Part shown: piece after piece, positions 18,121 through 27,002 of the stretch
Position numbering within the stretch: the stretch's first letter is position 1
Layout of the letters: each line of letters starts with the position of its first letter
DNA from: an uncultured Eggerthellaceae bacterium
GTDB lineage: Bacteria > Actinomycetota > Coriobacteriia > Coriobacteriales > Eggerthellaceae
DNA length: 64,000 nt
Assembly: GCA_944321455.1 (NCBI GenBank)
Contig: CALULI010000004.1
Location: 62,001-126,000 of the forward strand
Reading direction: 5' to 3'
Position numbers and translations under genes: made by a program
The notes under the pieces: generated by a model
Databases searched by the model: none
Told to the model about the DNA's origin: nothing
Seen by the model: only the letters and a program-made list of their open reading frames with translations

Positions 18121-18555
18121 ATGCCTAACGAATTAATAACTGATGACATATTGAACGATTTACTCTCTGATAATTCGATGGCCACCTATGACGATAAAGG
18201 CCTTGGCGAAGAAATCAGCTTACCCCACTATGCCAAACAGCTCATCGAAAAAAAGCAGCTTAAAAAATCTCAGGTCATTCATGATGCTGGTCTTAATCAG
18301 ACGTTCGGCTATCTAATTCTTGCAGGAACGCGCCGCGCAAGCCGCGATAAAGTCATTCAGCTTGCATTCGGGCTTAAAGCAACCCTCACTGAAGCGCAGC
18401 GCCTTTTAAAGCATGCAGGACTCAGTGAACTCTACGTGAAGAACCGTCGTGATGCCATCATTATTCTTGCGCTTGAAAATGGTCTCAGCTTGCATCAAAC
18501 CAATGACGAACTGTTCCGTCTGGGCGAAAACACCATCATGGATAGCATGGAATAA
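18121..18555 (+). CDS. Helix-turn-helix protein paired with a Ser/Thr kinase
   Basis: A 144-residue cytoplasmic protein of unknown role. The start at ATG 18121 is chosen because GGGG lies 6-9 bases upstream and the earlier ATG (18082) overlaps a -10 element. The first ~30 residues are acidic and low-complexity. The middle (LIEKKQLKKSQVIHDAGLNQ through AGTRRASRDKVIQLAFGL) has the spacing of an XRE-type helix-turn-helix, and the C-terminal third is a helical bundle with LLKHAGLSELYVKNRRD. Its stop codon overlaps the kinase start (TAATG), so the two are translationally coupled; it may be the kinase's substrate or partner. DNA binding is inferred. Confidence 0.7.
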   Translation: MPNELITDDILNDLLSDNSMATYDDKGLGEEISLPHYAKQLIEKKQLKKSQVIHDAGLNQTFGYLILAGTRRASRDKVIQLAFGLKATLTEAQRLLKHAGLSELYVKNRRDAIIILALENGLSLHQTNDELFRLGENTIMDSME

Positions 18556-19871
18556 TGAATGATTCTCCGCTGAAAAAATCCAATGACTCCTATACCCAAA
18601 ACCTCTACAAATTAGAGTTAGAAAATTCCTATACCTGCGTTGAAGTGTTGCATGATTCCCCAACGGGAAGAACCGAAAAAGTAATTGATAGCGCAGGGGC
18701 CACCCACATCCGTAAATACCTTCCGTTATCCGACGGCGTTCTTTCTACAGCGGCACAATTAATTAGCATTGATTCCCCGCACCTAGCTCGACTCGAAAAT
18801 TTCTACCTGTTTGGAGATAAGGTAGTTCTTATCATTCAATACATCGAAGGCATGACGCTTCGTGAGTATATAAACACGGTTGGTCCGTTGTCACTTTCGC
18901 AAACGATGTCTCTTCTATCAGGTGTTTTCACGGGTGTTGAGCTCCTTCATGCTCTTCTTCCAACACCGCTTATTCATCGTGACATAAACCCCAATAACAT
19001 CATTATTAACAAAGGAAATGCCTATCTCATTGATTTTGGTATTGCACGCACGTATGACAGCACACAACAAGCAGACACCCATAACTGGGGCACGAAAGGC
19101 TACATTGCACCTGAACAGATTGGATATGGCAAATCTGTTCCCCAATCTGATATCTACAGTCTAGCTGCGAGCGTTTTGTTTGCACTGACAGGCGACGATG
19201 CCACTCTTAACATTGAAGCAAGTCTTTCACAAAGCACGCTACCTGAGCCAATAAAGAACGTGATTCGCAAGGCTACCAGCATTTCAAGTGCTGAACGTTA
19301 TCAAACGGTACGGGAATTTCAAGAAGCCCTTAAGGGTGCCCTTATAAGCCTTGGACCGCAATCTGCACATGCATTTCCACCACCACAGCAGGAACGCTTA
19401 GTGTCTCAGCAAGCAACCCCTCAGCAATCTCCCGTGAAATTCGAAACACCAATACCTGGGATGCCGCCAAAGGGCAATAAACCTGAAAAAGCAGGATTTA
19501 TATACCATTCAGCGTTTAACTACGCTTGGAAAATAGTTGTTGGACTGGTATATGGCTTAATCATTGCGGCTTCTGTCTTTAATATTCAACAGGGGCAATC
19601 GCTTGATCAGATAGTATTGACTGTCTACGTTGTAGAGCTTATTGCGGTTGATTTCTTTTTGTTTCTTCCGCTCTGTTTTCTCTTTGCCTTTGTTCCAGAA
19701 TATGCGAAAAAGATGGGCATCTTTAAGGAAAAGCGCCTGTTAGTAGGCGCTGCATTTCTTGCAGGTGGCTTTATAGTCACCCTGCTTATTTTTATTGTCC
19801 TTTATGCATTTGTAAATCCAAGCGTGCTGCAAGCCGTAGACGCATTTAATGCCAGTCTTTCATCCAACTAA
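18555..19871 (+). CDS. Membrane-anchored eukaryotic-type Ser/Thr protein kinase
   Basis: 438 residues. The N-terminal kinase domain (about 25-280) has a beta-3 lysine candidate in HIRKYLP (Lys54), catalytic loop IHRDINPNNI (141-150), DFG in LIDFGIA (160-162), and APEQIGYG with a P+1-type region. No classical GxGxxG glycine loop is visible; the equivalent segment reads DSPTGRTEK. A Pro/Gln-rich linker (about 265-315) leads to three or four C-terminal hydrophobic segments, so the kinase domain is likely cytoplasmic. There are no PASTA or FHA domains, so it is not a normal PknB. It is coupled to the preceding HTH gene. Substrate and signal are unknown. Confidence 0.85.
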   Translation: MNDSPLKKSNDSYTQNLYKLELENSYTCVEVLHDSPTGRTEKVIDSAGATHIRKYLPLSDGVLSTAAQLISIDSPHLARLENFYLFGDKVVLIIQYIEGMTLREYINTVGPLSLSQTMSLLSGVFTGVELLHALLPTPLIHRDINPNNIIINKGNAYLIDFGIARTYDSTQQADTHNWGTKGYIAPEQIGYGKSVPQSDIYSLAASVLFALTGDDATLNIEASLSQSTLPEPIKNVIRKATSISSAERYQTVREFQEALKGALISLGPQSAHAFPPPQQERLVSQQATPQQSPVKFETPIPGMPPKGNKPEKAGFIYHSAFNYAWKIVVGLVYGLIIAASVFNIQQGQSLDQIVLTVYVVELIAVDFFLFLPLCFLFAFVPEYAKKMGIFKEKRLLVGAAFLAGGFIVTLLIFIVLYAFVNPSVLQAVDAFNASLSSN

Positions 19872-19926
19872 GTTCGTTATATACACTCGCTCCGCTATCA
19901 TTCCGCTAAAGCAAATAGCTGAATAT

Positions 19927-20475
19927 TTATACCATTGAACGAAGTGCTTCTGCGCTTTCTGCGGAAGTCATACTTAAAGAAATGTTTCCTAATGCCACCA
20001 AACTAATTTGAATAGTATTAGAGTCTTTATAGGTGGTTATCTCAAGGACCTTTTCTTCAGAAACATCAGATTTATCCTTACCTAGAGTAATAGTCTCAGG
20101 CTGCCAAAGCTCGAAAATGTATTCTTCAGGTGTATCAGGCTTAACCGCTAGGGTGTTCTCTTCTGATAAAGGCATAAGAGCTTTCTCAATGGTTGATTGA
20201 TCAGTAATTTCGGTTATGGTTTTACCTGTCTTCGGATCACAAACCACAATACGAGTTGCTTTGTTAGATTCAACTCCAGCTAAGATTTCTGCAATCTCTT
20301 CGTATTCCTTCGCTGCATTAGCAAAGCTCTCACGTGCTTCGGAAGCAGAATCAACAGCATCATTAATCGAATCTTCATTAAGAGAAAAGTTAACAGAGCA
20401 TCCTGAAAGTAAAAGAGAAGCCACCATAAGAGATGCAATAGACAAAGCGACTAAAACGGACTTTTTTGCAACCAT
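19927..20475 (-). CDS. Putative lipoprotein of unknown function
   Basis: 182 residues. The N-terminus is a lipoprotein signal: basic MVAKKS, a hydrophobic stretch, and the lipobox LLSGC, with Cys about residue 25 as the predicted lipidation site. The mature part begins with an acidic helix (SINDAVDSASEARESFANAAKEYEEIAE), then a region with IVVCDPKTGKTITEITDQ and beta-rich repeats. The start at ATG 20475 follows GAGGGG by 5 bases; a TTG 21 bases upstream is less likely. It is convergent with the kinase gene, so it is not obviously in the same operon. I do not recognise the family. Confidence 0.8.
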   Translation of the reverse strand: MVAKKSVLVALSIASLMVASLLLSGCSVNFSLNEDSINDAVDSASEARESFANAAKEYEEIAEILAGVESNKATRIVVCDPKTGKTITEITDQSTIEKALMPLSEENTLAVKPDTPEEYIFELWQPETITLGKDKSDVSEEKVLEITTYKDSNTIQISLVALGNISLSMTSAESAEALRSMV

Positions 20476-20594
20476 AAGAGCCCCTCTTTCTTGCAATACC
20501 CTCTATTAAGCAAATGAATTCAAGGCGACAACAAATATCTTAATTATCTCTAGTTACAGTATCTAAAAATAGATCTGAAATGGTACAAGTTTAC

Positions 20595-20634
20595 TTTGTT
20601 TGTTGAATTATCGTTACATTATCAACAAACGAAA
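20595..20634. repeat. 12-13-bp inverted repeat
   Basis: TTTGTTTGTTGA (20595-20606) and TCAACAAACGAAA (20622-20634) are inverted copies with one mismatch around a 15-nt loop. There is no T-tract on either side, so it could be an operator or an old element end instead of a terminator. Confidence 0.5.
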
Positions 20635-20686
20635 AAAGTGTTAAAGAAATTATAGTTTTCTTATTTTTACAATTATTGGACTAGGG

Positions 20687-20839
20687 ATGCTATTTATTCC
20701 AGTTCTATCCTCCCCTGATCCTTCCAATTTTCAACCAGAAGGAACAACTGCCATGTGGTTCTGGTTTCCTTGGGTTGCTGGTGGTCTGGCATGTGGAATT
20801 GTGAGTGTAATGATGGATACCTTTGAAAAACGAGATTAA
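20687..20839 (+). pseudogene. Fragment of a small two-helix membrane protein
   Basis: From ATG 20687 the frame gives 50 residues: MLFIPVLSS, a polar loop, a Trp/aromatic-rich hydrophobic segment (AMWFWFPWVAGGLACGIVSV) and MMDTFEKRD. The frame stays open upstream for 14 more residues (a further hydrophobic stretch, FLIFTIIGLG) back to a stop at 20642 with no usable start codon or SD. That looks like the truncated 3' part of a membrane-protein gene, although a real short protein cannot be excluded. Confidence 0.4.
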
Positions 20840-20961
20840 ACAGTAAGCGCAATAGGGTTTATGAATACAAGAATAGTGATCAACTATGCAGCCCAAAGCA
20901 CACCAGAATATATCGCATATAGAAAAAGAGTTGTCTCTTATGTTTTCGCTTCAACACGTAA

Positions 20962-21023
20962 AACGCCTCAAGAAAACTGGCTTATAGGCATAGAGCGTAT
21001 AAGCCAAATCTTCCCAAGGCGTT
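20962..21023. repeat. Nested palindrome (possible structured RNA)
   Basis: Outer arms AACGCCT/AGGCGTT (20962-20968, 21017-21023) enclose inner arms TGGCTTATA/TATAAGCCA (20978-20986, 20998-21006) with an 11-nt loop. Both stems are perfect. Further small hairpins follow at 21039-21056, 21071-21082 and 21087-21108. No known RNA family is recognised. Confidence 0.55.
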
Positions 21024-21160
21024 CTACAAAGCTTAAAACGTAGCTGCATTACTACGAGATAAATACCTGCAGCCTAGCGGCTAAGACATAAGGAAGCCAA
21101 ATCTTATGAGGCAAAATGCAACTCCTACTACTTGGCTACATCGAAGCTAAAGACACGATT
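21001..21160. repeat. Diverged direct repeats
   Basis: AAGCCAAATCTT occurs exactly twice (21001-21012 and 21094-21105), each copy followed within a few bases by AGGC. A looser motif, AAAA then 6-8 bases then CTCCTACTAC-like sequence, recurs near 21035, 21113 and 21148. This suggests two or three decayed copies of a ~90-bp unit. Confidence 0.4.
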
Positions 21161-21161
21161 C

Positions 21162-21866
21162 CTACCACATGGTTACCTCATCTAATTCAAAGCTTTCAGC
21201 GTCTTCTTCAATAACGTAGGCTTGGAATTTCCATGATTCGCCCACACTCAGACCTGAGGTGTTAGCAAAGGAATCGCCGATCTTATTGCCATCAGCATCA
21301 TAGAGTCCATAGCTTACTTGGACATATTCGTAGTCTTTGTCGGAGGTATTAGTAAGGGTTCCCTCAACATAGCGAGCACCGTAATCATCAGTAGTGAAGG
21401 TTTCGCCTTCAACACTATAACCAGCGTCTGCAGCAGATGCTGCAGAATCAGTAGATGATTCAGTTGTAGCTGACTGTTCCAGAGAGGCCGTTGCATCAGA
21501 GGTAGCTTCATCAATTGCCTGGGTATACATAGCCTGAGAACCAAGAACAAAGACAAAGGTTAAAACATTAAGAATAAGGGCAGCAATAGCAATTCCCTTA
21601 CCGCGCTTTTTGCCGCGAGAAACGCCTACCAGTCCAACAATGCTGAAAATCAAACCGAGGATTGCAAGCAAGAAGGACAGATTATTAATGATAGGCAAAA
21701 GTGAAGTGACAATTGCAATAATACCCAGGACAAGACCAGCAATAGCTAAGCCTGAGCGAGGAGCTACATACGTGTCAGGATAGCGAGGTTGTGGTGCATG
21801 AGAGCCTGGTTGAGGCTGTGGAGTTTGAGGGCCTGATTGATAAGGTCTTTGAGGCGAATTATTCAT
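21162..21866 (-). CDS. DUF4190-type membrane protein with C-terminal FxLYD-like domain
   Basis: 234 residues. A Pro/Gln-rich cytoplasmic N-terminus (residues 1-38) precedes a DUF4190-like membrane region, with helices around GLAIAGLVLGIIAIVTSLL, FLLAILGLIFSIVGLVGVSRG and AIAALILNVLTFVFVLG. After that comes a Ser/Thr/Ala-rich linker and an extracellular beta-sandwich (YVEGTLTNTSDKDYEYVQVS...YGLYDADGNKIGDS) of the FxLYD type. The SD is AAAGGAAC before ATG 21866. Proteins of this layout are common in Firmicutes and Coriobacteriia; no function is established. Confidence 0.85.
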   Translation of the reverse strand: MNNSPQRPYQSGPQTPQPQPGSHAPQPRYPDTYVAPRSGLAIAGLVLGIIAIVTSLLPIINNLSFLLAILGLIFSIVGLVGVSRGKKRGKGIAIAALILNVLTFVFVLGSQAMYTQAIDEATSDATASLEQSATTESSTDSAASAADAGYSVEGETFTTDDYGARYVEGTLTNTSDKDYEYVQVSYGLYDADGNKIGDSFANTSGLSVGESWKFQAYVIEEDAESFELDEVTMW

Positions 21867-21953
21867 AATGTTCCTTTCTTCTCTTATTGAAGATCAATCA
21901 TAGAAAAGACAGGAACCTCATTCATTAGCTGACAGCATAATCGAGCGAATTGA

Positions 21954-23435
21954 TTAATTTTTAACGAGCACTGAACAAAAATGCGCGTCACAGACCTGGT
22001 CAGTGTCAAGCGAAAAGAAAGAATCGTGGTCTGCTGCACCAAGAGAGACAGGTGCAAATGACGCACCCTGCTCGGTTGCCAAAAAAGCATCAATAACATC
22101 TTGATTTTCTTGCGTAAGTGCAGAGCACGTTGCATAGACTAAGCGGCCACCTGGTGCAACATGCGTGGATGCGGTATTGAGAATAGAGCGTTGAAGCGCT
22201 GCTAGCGAACCTATTTCTTGCGAAGTAATTCTCCAGCGAATTTCAGGATGTTTATCCAACGTTCCTGTTCCAGAACAGGGAGCATCAATAAAAACCACAT
22301 CGTATTGTTTGCTTCCAACACGTGAAAGCTTGGTGGCATCATCGTATATGATGGCGCGCACAGAAACATTACCTTTAGCAGTGCGGCGTGTAAGTTCTTC
22401 TAGGCGCTCCTTATTAAGATCAAGACAATCAAGTTCAATCTGCGTACCATAGCGGTTGACTGAAGCGGTCTGAATCATCACCGTTTTAGTTCCCCTACCC
22501 GCTCCAATTTCTAACATTGAACGTGGCTGTGCCTTCGGAAGCGCACATTGCACTACCTGCTGAGCTGCCCAGTCAGATACGATAATGGCACCTTCTTGAA
22601 GAAGCCCTGAAAAGAGCGGGTCCGAAACCAGTGTTCTATCATCGCAGCATAACGTAGGAAAATCAGATGTTTCGCCATAGGATTCAACCCGTTTAAGTTT
22701 AAAACCATGCTGAGCAAGCGCAGTACAGGTTTGAGGACCAGGAACGCGAAGGGTGTTAATCATGAAATAAAGCGCAGCAGGTTTGTTGGATTGCGCCATC
22801 AGCTTTTCGGCTTTACTTCTTCCCAAATCATCAATCAAGCGCTTAGCAAGCCATGAAGGAAATCCGTGGAGACGAGAAAGCGCATCAAGATCTGCTTCAG
22901 GGTTTCCGAAGGGAAAATCAGGGCGCTTTTCACTCAACCGACGCATAACAAAGTTAGCCACACCAGCTGCGCGAGGATTAACAAAACGCACGAGCTCAAC
23001 ACCTTGATCAACGGCGGCATGAGCGCTTTTGTCCAAGAAATACAGCTCGTACGTTGCAATTTGAAGCGCACGACGAACATTGTCTTTAATATCATCAGGG
23101 CTTTTTAAAACGCCATTGATCAGTTCATCTAAAACACCGCGATACGTTACTACTCCCAGCGCGAGAACCTGAGCGAACGCCTTATCTGCCGAACTCATCT
23201 GTTTGTGCTGAATGAGATTCTGCACAAGAGGACGAATGTAGCCACCTTGCTGATCAAATTGATCGAGGGCTTGTAAGGCAGCGCGACGTGCAGGAGTAGC
23301 GTGCGAGGAACGTGCAGAATTAGTGGTACGCGCGGTATGAGTAGCACGTGGCGTGCGAGTGGTACGCGACCTAGAGGGGCGCGTGCCTCGGGCAGAGTTC
23401 TTTCGTTCTTGCTTGCTCACTGACATCCGCTCCAT
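21954..23435 (-). CDS. rsmB: 16S rRNA m5C967 methyltransferase
   Basis: RsmB methylates C967 of 16S rRNA using S-adenosylmethionine. The 493 residues have a basic low-complexity N-terminus (about 1-45), a NusB-like RNA-binding domain (ARRAALQALDQFDQQGGYI to LSEKRPDFPFG), then the SAM domain: MLEIGAGRGTKTVMI, VVFIDAPCSGTGTLDKHPEI with one conserved Cys, and VYATCSALTQENQDVI with the catalytic Cys. The start is placed at ATG 23435, overlapping fmt by 19 bases; ATG 23426 is possible. fmt-rsmB is a standard pair. Confidence 0.93.
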   Translation of the reverse strand: MERMSVSKQERKNSARGTRPSRSRTTRTPRATHTARTTNSARSSHATPARRAALQALDQFDQQGGYIRPLVQNLIQHKQMSSADKAFAQVLALGVVTYRGVLDELINGVLKSPDDIKDNVRRALQIATYELYFLDKSAHAAVDQGVELVRFVNPRAAGVANFVMRRLSEKRPDFPFGNPEADLDALSRLHGFPSWLAKRLIDDLGRSKAEKLMAQSNKPAALYFMINTLRVPGPQTCTALAQHGFKLKRVESYGETSDFPTLCCDDRTLVSDPLFSGLLQEGAIIVSDWAAQQVVQCALPKAQPRSMLEIGAGRGTKTVMIQTASVNRYGTQIELDCLDLNKERLEELTRRTAKGNVSVRAIIYDDATKLSRVGSKQYDVVFIDAPCSGTGTLDKHPEIRWRITSQEIGSLAALQRSILNTASTHVAPGGRLVYATCSALTQENQDVIDAFLATEQGASFAPVSLGAADHDSFFSLDTDQVCDAHFCSVLVKN

Positions 23436-24367
23436 GAAACCGTACCCTGCTTGACACCCTGAAGACCTGCCGCAAAGGACTGGCCTGTCATTTCCTTTTT
23501 GCCGTCAGGTTTAACCGTTTCAACGCACAGCGCACCATCGCTAAATACAAGGTAGAGCTGTTTAGCGCGATACACGACACTTCCCTCTTGAACAGCGTCA
23601 AACCATGACAACTCTTCTTCATTCAAACGACGTGCGCGCACAATCTGACACGAACGATTGCCAATAACGCAACGCGATGTATGACTTGCATCAGAAGCAC
23701 GAACCTTGCGAAGCGCGCTCTCAAAGGATTCCTCAGGCGAAAGATCAAGTTCTCCCTTTTCAATTTTATGGGCATACGTTACCTGAGATTCGTCTTGATC
23801 AATCCAAAGAACGTTGCCCAGTTCAATGTGCTCAAGAGCAACCAACAGACCTGAAGCACCAAGATACGACAGTTCATCTGTCAACTCATCGCAGGTTAGA
23901 TCACCAATCTCAAGGGAGCGATTAACACAATAACTACCCGTATCAAGTCCCTCTTCCATACGCATGATGCTAATACCTGTTTCAACATCACCCGCTAAAA
24001 TGGCACGCTGAATAGGAGCCGCGCCACGCCAACGGGGCAAAAGCGATGCGTGAACATTCAGACAACCATACCGGGGCAAATCAAGCACGCGCTTAGGCAA
24101 CAAAACACCAAACGCAACAACGCAGATTACATCAGGCTCAAAAGCACAGAGCTGTTCAAACACGGCGTCATCTTTAAACGAAGTTGCCTCAACAACAGGA
24201 ATGTCATGAGAAACGGCAAGCTCCTTTACGGGAGTAGACATTAAGGTTTTACCGCGACCACGAATAGCATCAGGGCGCGTAAATACCCCCACAACTTCAT
24301 GCTGAGCGCACAGATAATCTAAAACAACAGCTGCAATCTGAGGAGTTCCCATAAAAACAACGCGCAT
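23417..24367 (-). CDS. fmt: Methionyl-tRNA formyltransferase
   Basis: Formylates initiator Met-tRNA. It contains MGTPQIAAVVLDYL at the N-terminus, the hydrolase-like catalytic site NVHASLLPRWRGAAPIQRAI, and MRMEEGLDTGSY, all typical, and a C-terminal anticodon-arm domain in 316 residues. It lies between def and rsmB, the usual initiator-processing cluster. Confidence 0.96.
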   Translation of the reverse strand: MRVVFMGTPQIAAVVLDYLCAQHEVVGVFTRPDAIRGRGKTLMSTPVKELAVSHDIPVVEATSFKDDAVFEQLCAFEPDVICVVAFGVLLPKRVLDLPRYGCLNVHASLLPRWRGAAPIQRAILAGDVETGISIMRMEEGLDTGSYCVNRSLEIGDLTCDELTDELSYLGASGLLVALEHIELGNVLWIDQDESQVTYAHKIEKGELDLSPEESFESALRKVRASDASHTSRCVIGNRSCQIVRARRLNEEELSWFDAVQEGSVVYRAKQLYLVFSDGALCVETVKPDGKKEMTGQSFAAGLQGVKQGTVSWSGCQ

Positions 24368-24435
24368 AGTAAGCCTCTTATCCTTGCATTATCCAAAAAC
24401 GCCCTTCATGCGAAGGGTGCGCGATTACGTATTCC

Positions 24436-24966
24436 TTACTCAACTTCACCTGGCTTTGCACCGCGAGCAAGCGCCTGCTTGTATTCATGAATTGCACGAA
24501 TACGATCAAGTGCATTGCACGATTCAAATAAGGTTTTTCCATTAAGGTGATCAATTTCGTGCTGAAGGCAACGACCCAACAAATCTTCCCCTTCAATGGT
24601 GCATTCATTACCGTCTAAATCGTAATAGCGAACCCGAGCAAATGGCTGTCTGGTAACAGGAACCGAAATACCCGGGCAAGATAGACATCCCTCTTCTTCT
24701 TTAACAGGAGATCCATCAAGGGCAATAATTTCAGGATTTACTAAAACAATAGGGTTGGGATTGTTCTCAGGATCATCGCAATCAACAACAATGATGCGCT
24801 TTTTCACACCCACCTGAGGAGCCGCCAAACCACAACCATGGTTTGCATACATGGTGTTGGTCATCTTATTTGCCAACGGCTTTAGGGTTGGATCGCCAAT
24901 CTCACACGGTTCACACTGCTCTCTCAAAAACGGATCTGGCGCTAACACAATCTTTAAGGTGTCCAT
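24436..24966 (-). CDS. def: Peptide deformylase
   Basis: Removes the formyl group from nascent proteins. The three family motifs are intact in 176 residues: GCGLAAPQVG, EEGCLSCPG (metal-binding Cys) and QHEIDHLNG (HExxH, metal and catalytic Glu). The SD AAAGGAAA precedes ATG 24966. A 68-base gap separates it from fmt. Confidence 0.96.
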   Translation of the reverse strand: MDTLKIVLAPDPFLREQCEPCEIGDPTLKPLANKMTNTMYANHGCGLAAPQVGVKKRIIVVDCDDPENNPNPIVLVNPEIIALDGSPVKEEEGCLSCPGISVPVTRQPFARVRYYDLDGNECTIEGEDLLGRCLQHEIDHLNGKTLFESCNALDRIRAIHEYKQALARGAKPGEVE

Positions 24967-25014
24967 GAATGTATCGTTTCCTTTCGGTAATTTTCTTTAG
25001 TATAGCGTTGTATG

Positions 25015-26850
25015 CTAATCAGTCATAACATGACGCGACCGAATGGTATTGAGTTCGTTTTGCAAAACCATAATAGCCTGAAACATCTGATCTTTTTCTT
25101 CGGTTGCTAAGGCGTTCATTTGTTTGAGTTGTTCTCTCATGGAGGTAATGGTTTGCTCGAGATCTCCCATTGAAAGATCATCAGCAAGATATTGCAAGCT
25201 TTCATAGGCCGAGCGATTTCCCTGTACAACCGACGACGTAAACACACGATTGGCAAAAGGGCATTTTTCTTGTGCCTTGAGCAGCAGATCGGCCACCGTA
25301 ATGGTGGGCGTTTGCGCAAAAATATCCATCAAGACATCTGCCAGTTCTTTATGAATTGGCTCACGCCAGTTGGTCTGACCAAGCACGTTAAAGAAATCAA
25401 GCGCCATTGCAGGGTTTTGTGCGCAGAGGCTTAAAAATTCCCGTTCGCTGCGTAAACGATTCTTTTCTGTTGCCGAAAGAACGCGACGGGGAGTTTGTGC
25501 GGACGCTTGATTAAGTGACTCGCTTTGCGTGCGCGGAGCCTTGAGTGCATCAAGCTTCATCAATACATCATCTTCGCGAGCCTGCACCTTGCTCGCAATA
25601 TAGACAGCATATTCTTTTGCAAGAAGCGATGTTTTGATAGGAGCAAGAAGCGAAAGCGCATCCATCGTAGCTCTACTTCTGCCTTCAGGAGTAGAAAGAT
25701 CATGCTGCGACAAGCGACGATCAATTCCGTAGCGAATAAGCGGAATTGCTTCATTTAATAACTCCTGCAGTGATTCAGCACCGCGCTCATGAATAAAATC
25801 ACACGGATCAAGGTTGTCAGGAAGCGTCACGGCAAACAGATCAACCTTAGAACCGCCTGCTTCAGGCGTGATGGAATCATCAATAAACGCAAGAGCGCGA
25901 TCAGCTGCACGCTGCCCCGCTTCGTCACCATCAAACAGATAGATGATCTTCGACTTCGCATGGTGCGACAAAATGCGAATGTGTTGCTTCGTCAACGCCG
26001 TGCCCAACGTAGCTACCGCATTGGTAAAGCCTGCCTGGTGAAGCGTAATAACGTCGGTATATCCTTCAACTACCAGCGCAATACCCGTGCTTGTCATGGA
26101 AGACTTTGCCTTATCAATGCCGTATAAAACTTCAGATTTATGAAAAAGCAGAGACTCTGACGTGTTGAGATACTTCGGTTCGCCCTGACCAATAACACGA
26201 CCGCCAAAGGCAATGCAGTCACCACGCGAATCATTAATGGGAAACATGACGCGGTTAAAGAAACGATCACGCAAACGTCCATCTCGCTGCACCGCAACGT
26301 TGGCTTCAACCATCTCTTGGGCCGTAAACCCACACGTTCCCAGATGACGTACCAGCTGTCCCCTACCAGGCGCAAAGCCCAAATTCCATATCTTAGGAAT
26401 TTGACCGCCAAGATCACGCTGAGAAAGATAGTCACGAGCCACCTGCGCACCATCAGACGTAGAACGCATCAGCTGGGTGTGATAAAACGAAGCCGTCTCT
26501 TTACATACCTGTTTCAAGCGTGCCTTTTTGCTATGCGACTTTCGCGATTCAGGAGTTTCTTGAATTTCAACATTTCCTCTTCGCGCAAGCAAGCGAACGG
26601 CATCAACAAAATCAAGATCATCAATTTTGCGAACGAAGGTAATAACGTCGCCACCTTCGCCACAGCCAAAGCAGTGCCACGTCTGAGTTGCTGGATCAAT
26701 TTTGCATGATGGCGTCTTTTCCTGATGGAACGGACAGCAGCACCAATAATCCTTGCCTCGTTGACGAACAACAGAGCGCTCAGAAAAAAGCTCTACCAAA
26801 TCATTGGCATCGCGAACTTTGCGTATGTCTTCTTCGGAAAAGATAGGCAT
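25015..26850 (-). CDS. dnaG: DNA primase
   Basis: Synthesises RNA primers at the replication fork. The 611 residues show the zinc-binding CHC2 domain (CPFHQEKTPSC...WHCFGCGEGGDV, about residues 40-70), the catalytic core with the TOPRIM motifs VVEGYTDVITLHQAGF and IIYLFDGDEAGQRAADRAL, and a divergent C-terminal helicase-binding region. It is transcribed away from aroE, with a ~150-base divergent intergenic region. No rpoD follows, unlike the classic macromolecular-synthesis operon. Confidence 0.96.
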   Translation of the reverse strand: MPIFSEEDIRKVRDANDLVELFSERSVVRQRGKDYWCCCPFHQEKTPSCKIDPATQTWHCFGCGEGGDVITFVRKIDDLDFVDAVRLLARRGNVEIQETPESRKSHSKKARLKQVCKETASFYHTQLMRSTSDGAQVARDYLSQRDLGGQIPKIWNLGFAPGRGQLVRHLGTCGFTAQEMVEANVAVQRDGRLRDRFFNRVMFPINDSRGDCIAFGGRVIGQGEPKYLNTSESLLFHKSEVLYGIDKAKSSMTSTGIALVVEGYTDVITLHQAGFTNAVATLGTALTKQHIRILSHHAKSKIIYLFDGDEAGQRAADRALAFIDDSITPEAGGSKVDLFAVTLPDNLDPCDFIHERGAESLQELLNEAIPLIRYGIDRRLSQHDLSTPEGRSRATMDALSLLAPIKTSLLAKEYAVYIASKVQAREDDVLMKLDALKAPRTQSESLNQASAQTPRRVLSATEKNRLRSEREFLSLCAQNPAMALDFFNVLGQTNWREPIHKELADVLMDIFAQTPTITVADLLLKAQEKCPFANRVFTSSVVQGNRSAYESLQYLADDLSMGDLEQTITSMREQLKQMNALATEEKDQMFQAIMVLQNELNTIRSRHVMTD

Positions 26851-27002
26851 GAGGCCTGCTTTCGCATAACAATCTCCAATACTAGATAAACAGTATCAGA
26901 AAAGATAATGATCTGGCTTATATACCCTATGATCAACGTATTAATGACACCATTTCAACGTGTAAAATAGTATCAAATGAATTTCTCGTAGAAGGAGTTT
27001 CT

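Larger units (their letters stand above)
20476..21161. other. Gene-poor 0.7-kb AT-rich region with repeats and a gene remnant
   Basis: This stretch between the lipoprotein and the DUF4190-like gene has no convincing intact gene. It holds an inverted repeat (20595-20634), a small membrane-protein fragment (20687-20839), and a run of nested hairpins and diverged direct repeats (20962-21160). Its base composition is more AT-rich than the flanks, which suggests decayed or acquired DNA. Confidence 0.6.

Noticed and set aside
20861-21043. 60-codon plus-strand frame in the gene-poor region
   Set aside because: Weak SD, and it runs through the perfect nested palindrome, so its sequence is better explained by the structure than by coding.
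20962-21160. tmRNA or riboswitch in the hairpin-rich stretch
   Set aside because: No tmRNA 5' or 3' acceptor signature, no tag reading frame, and no riboswitch core motif could be found on either strand.
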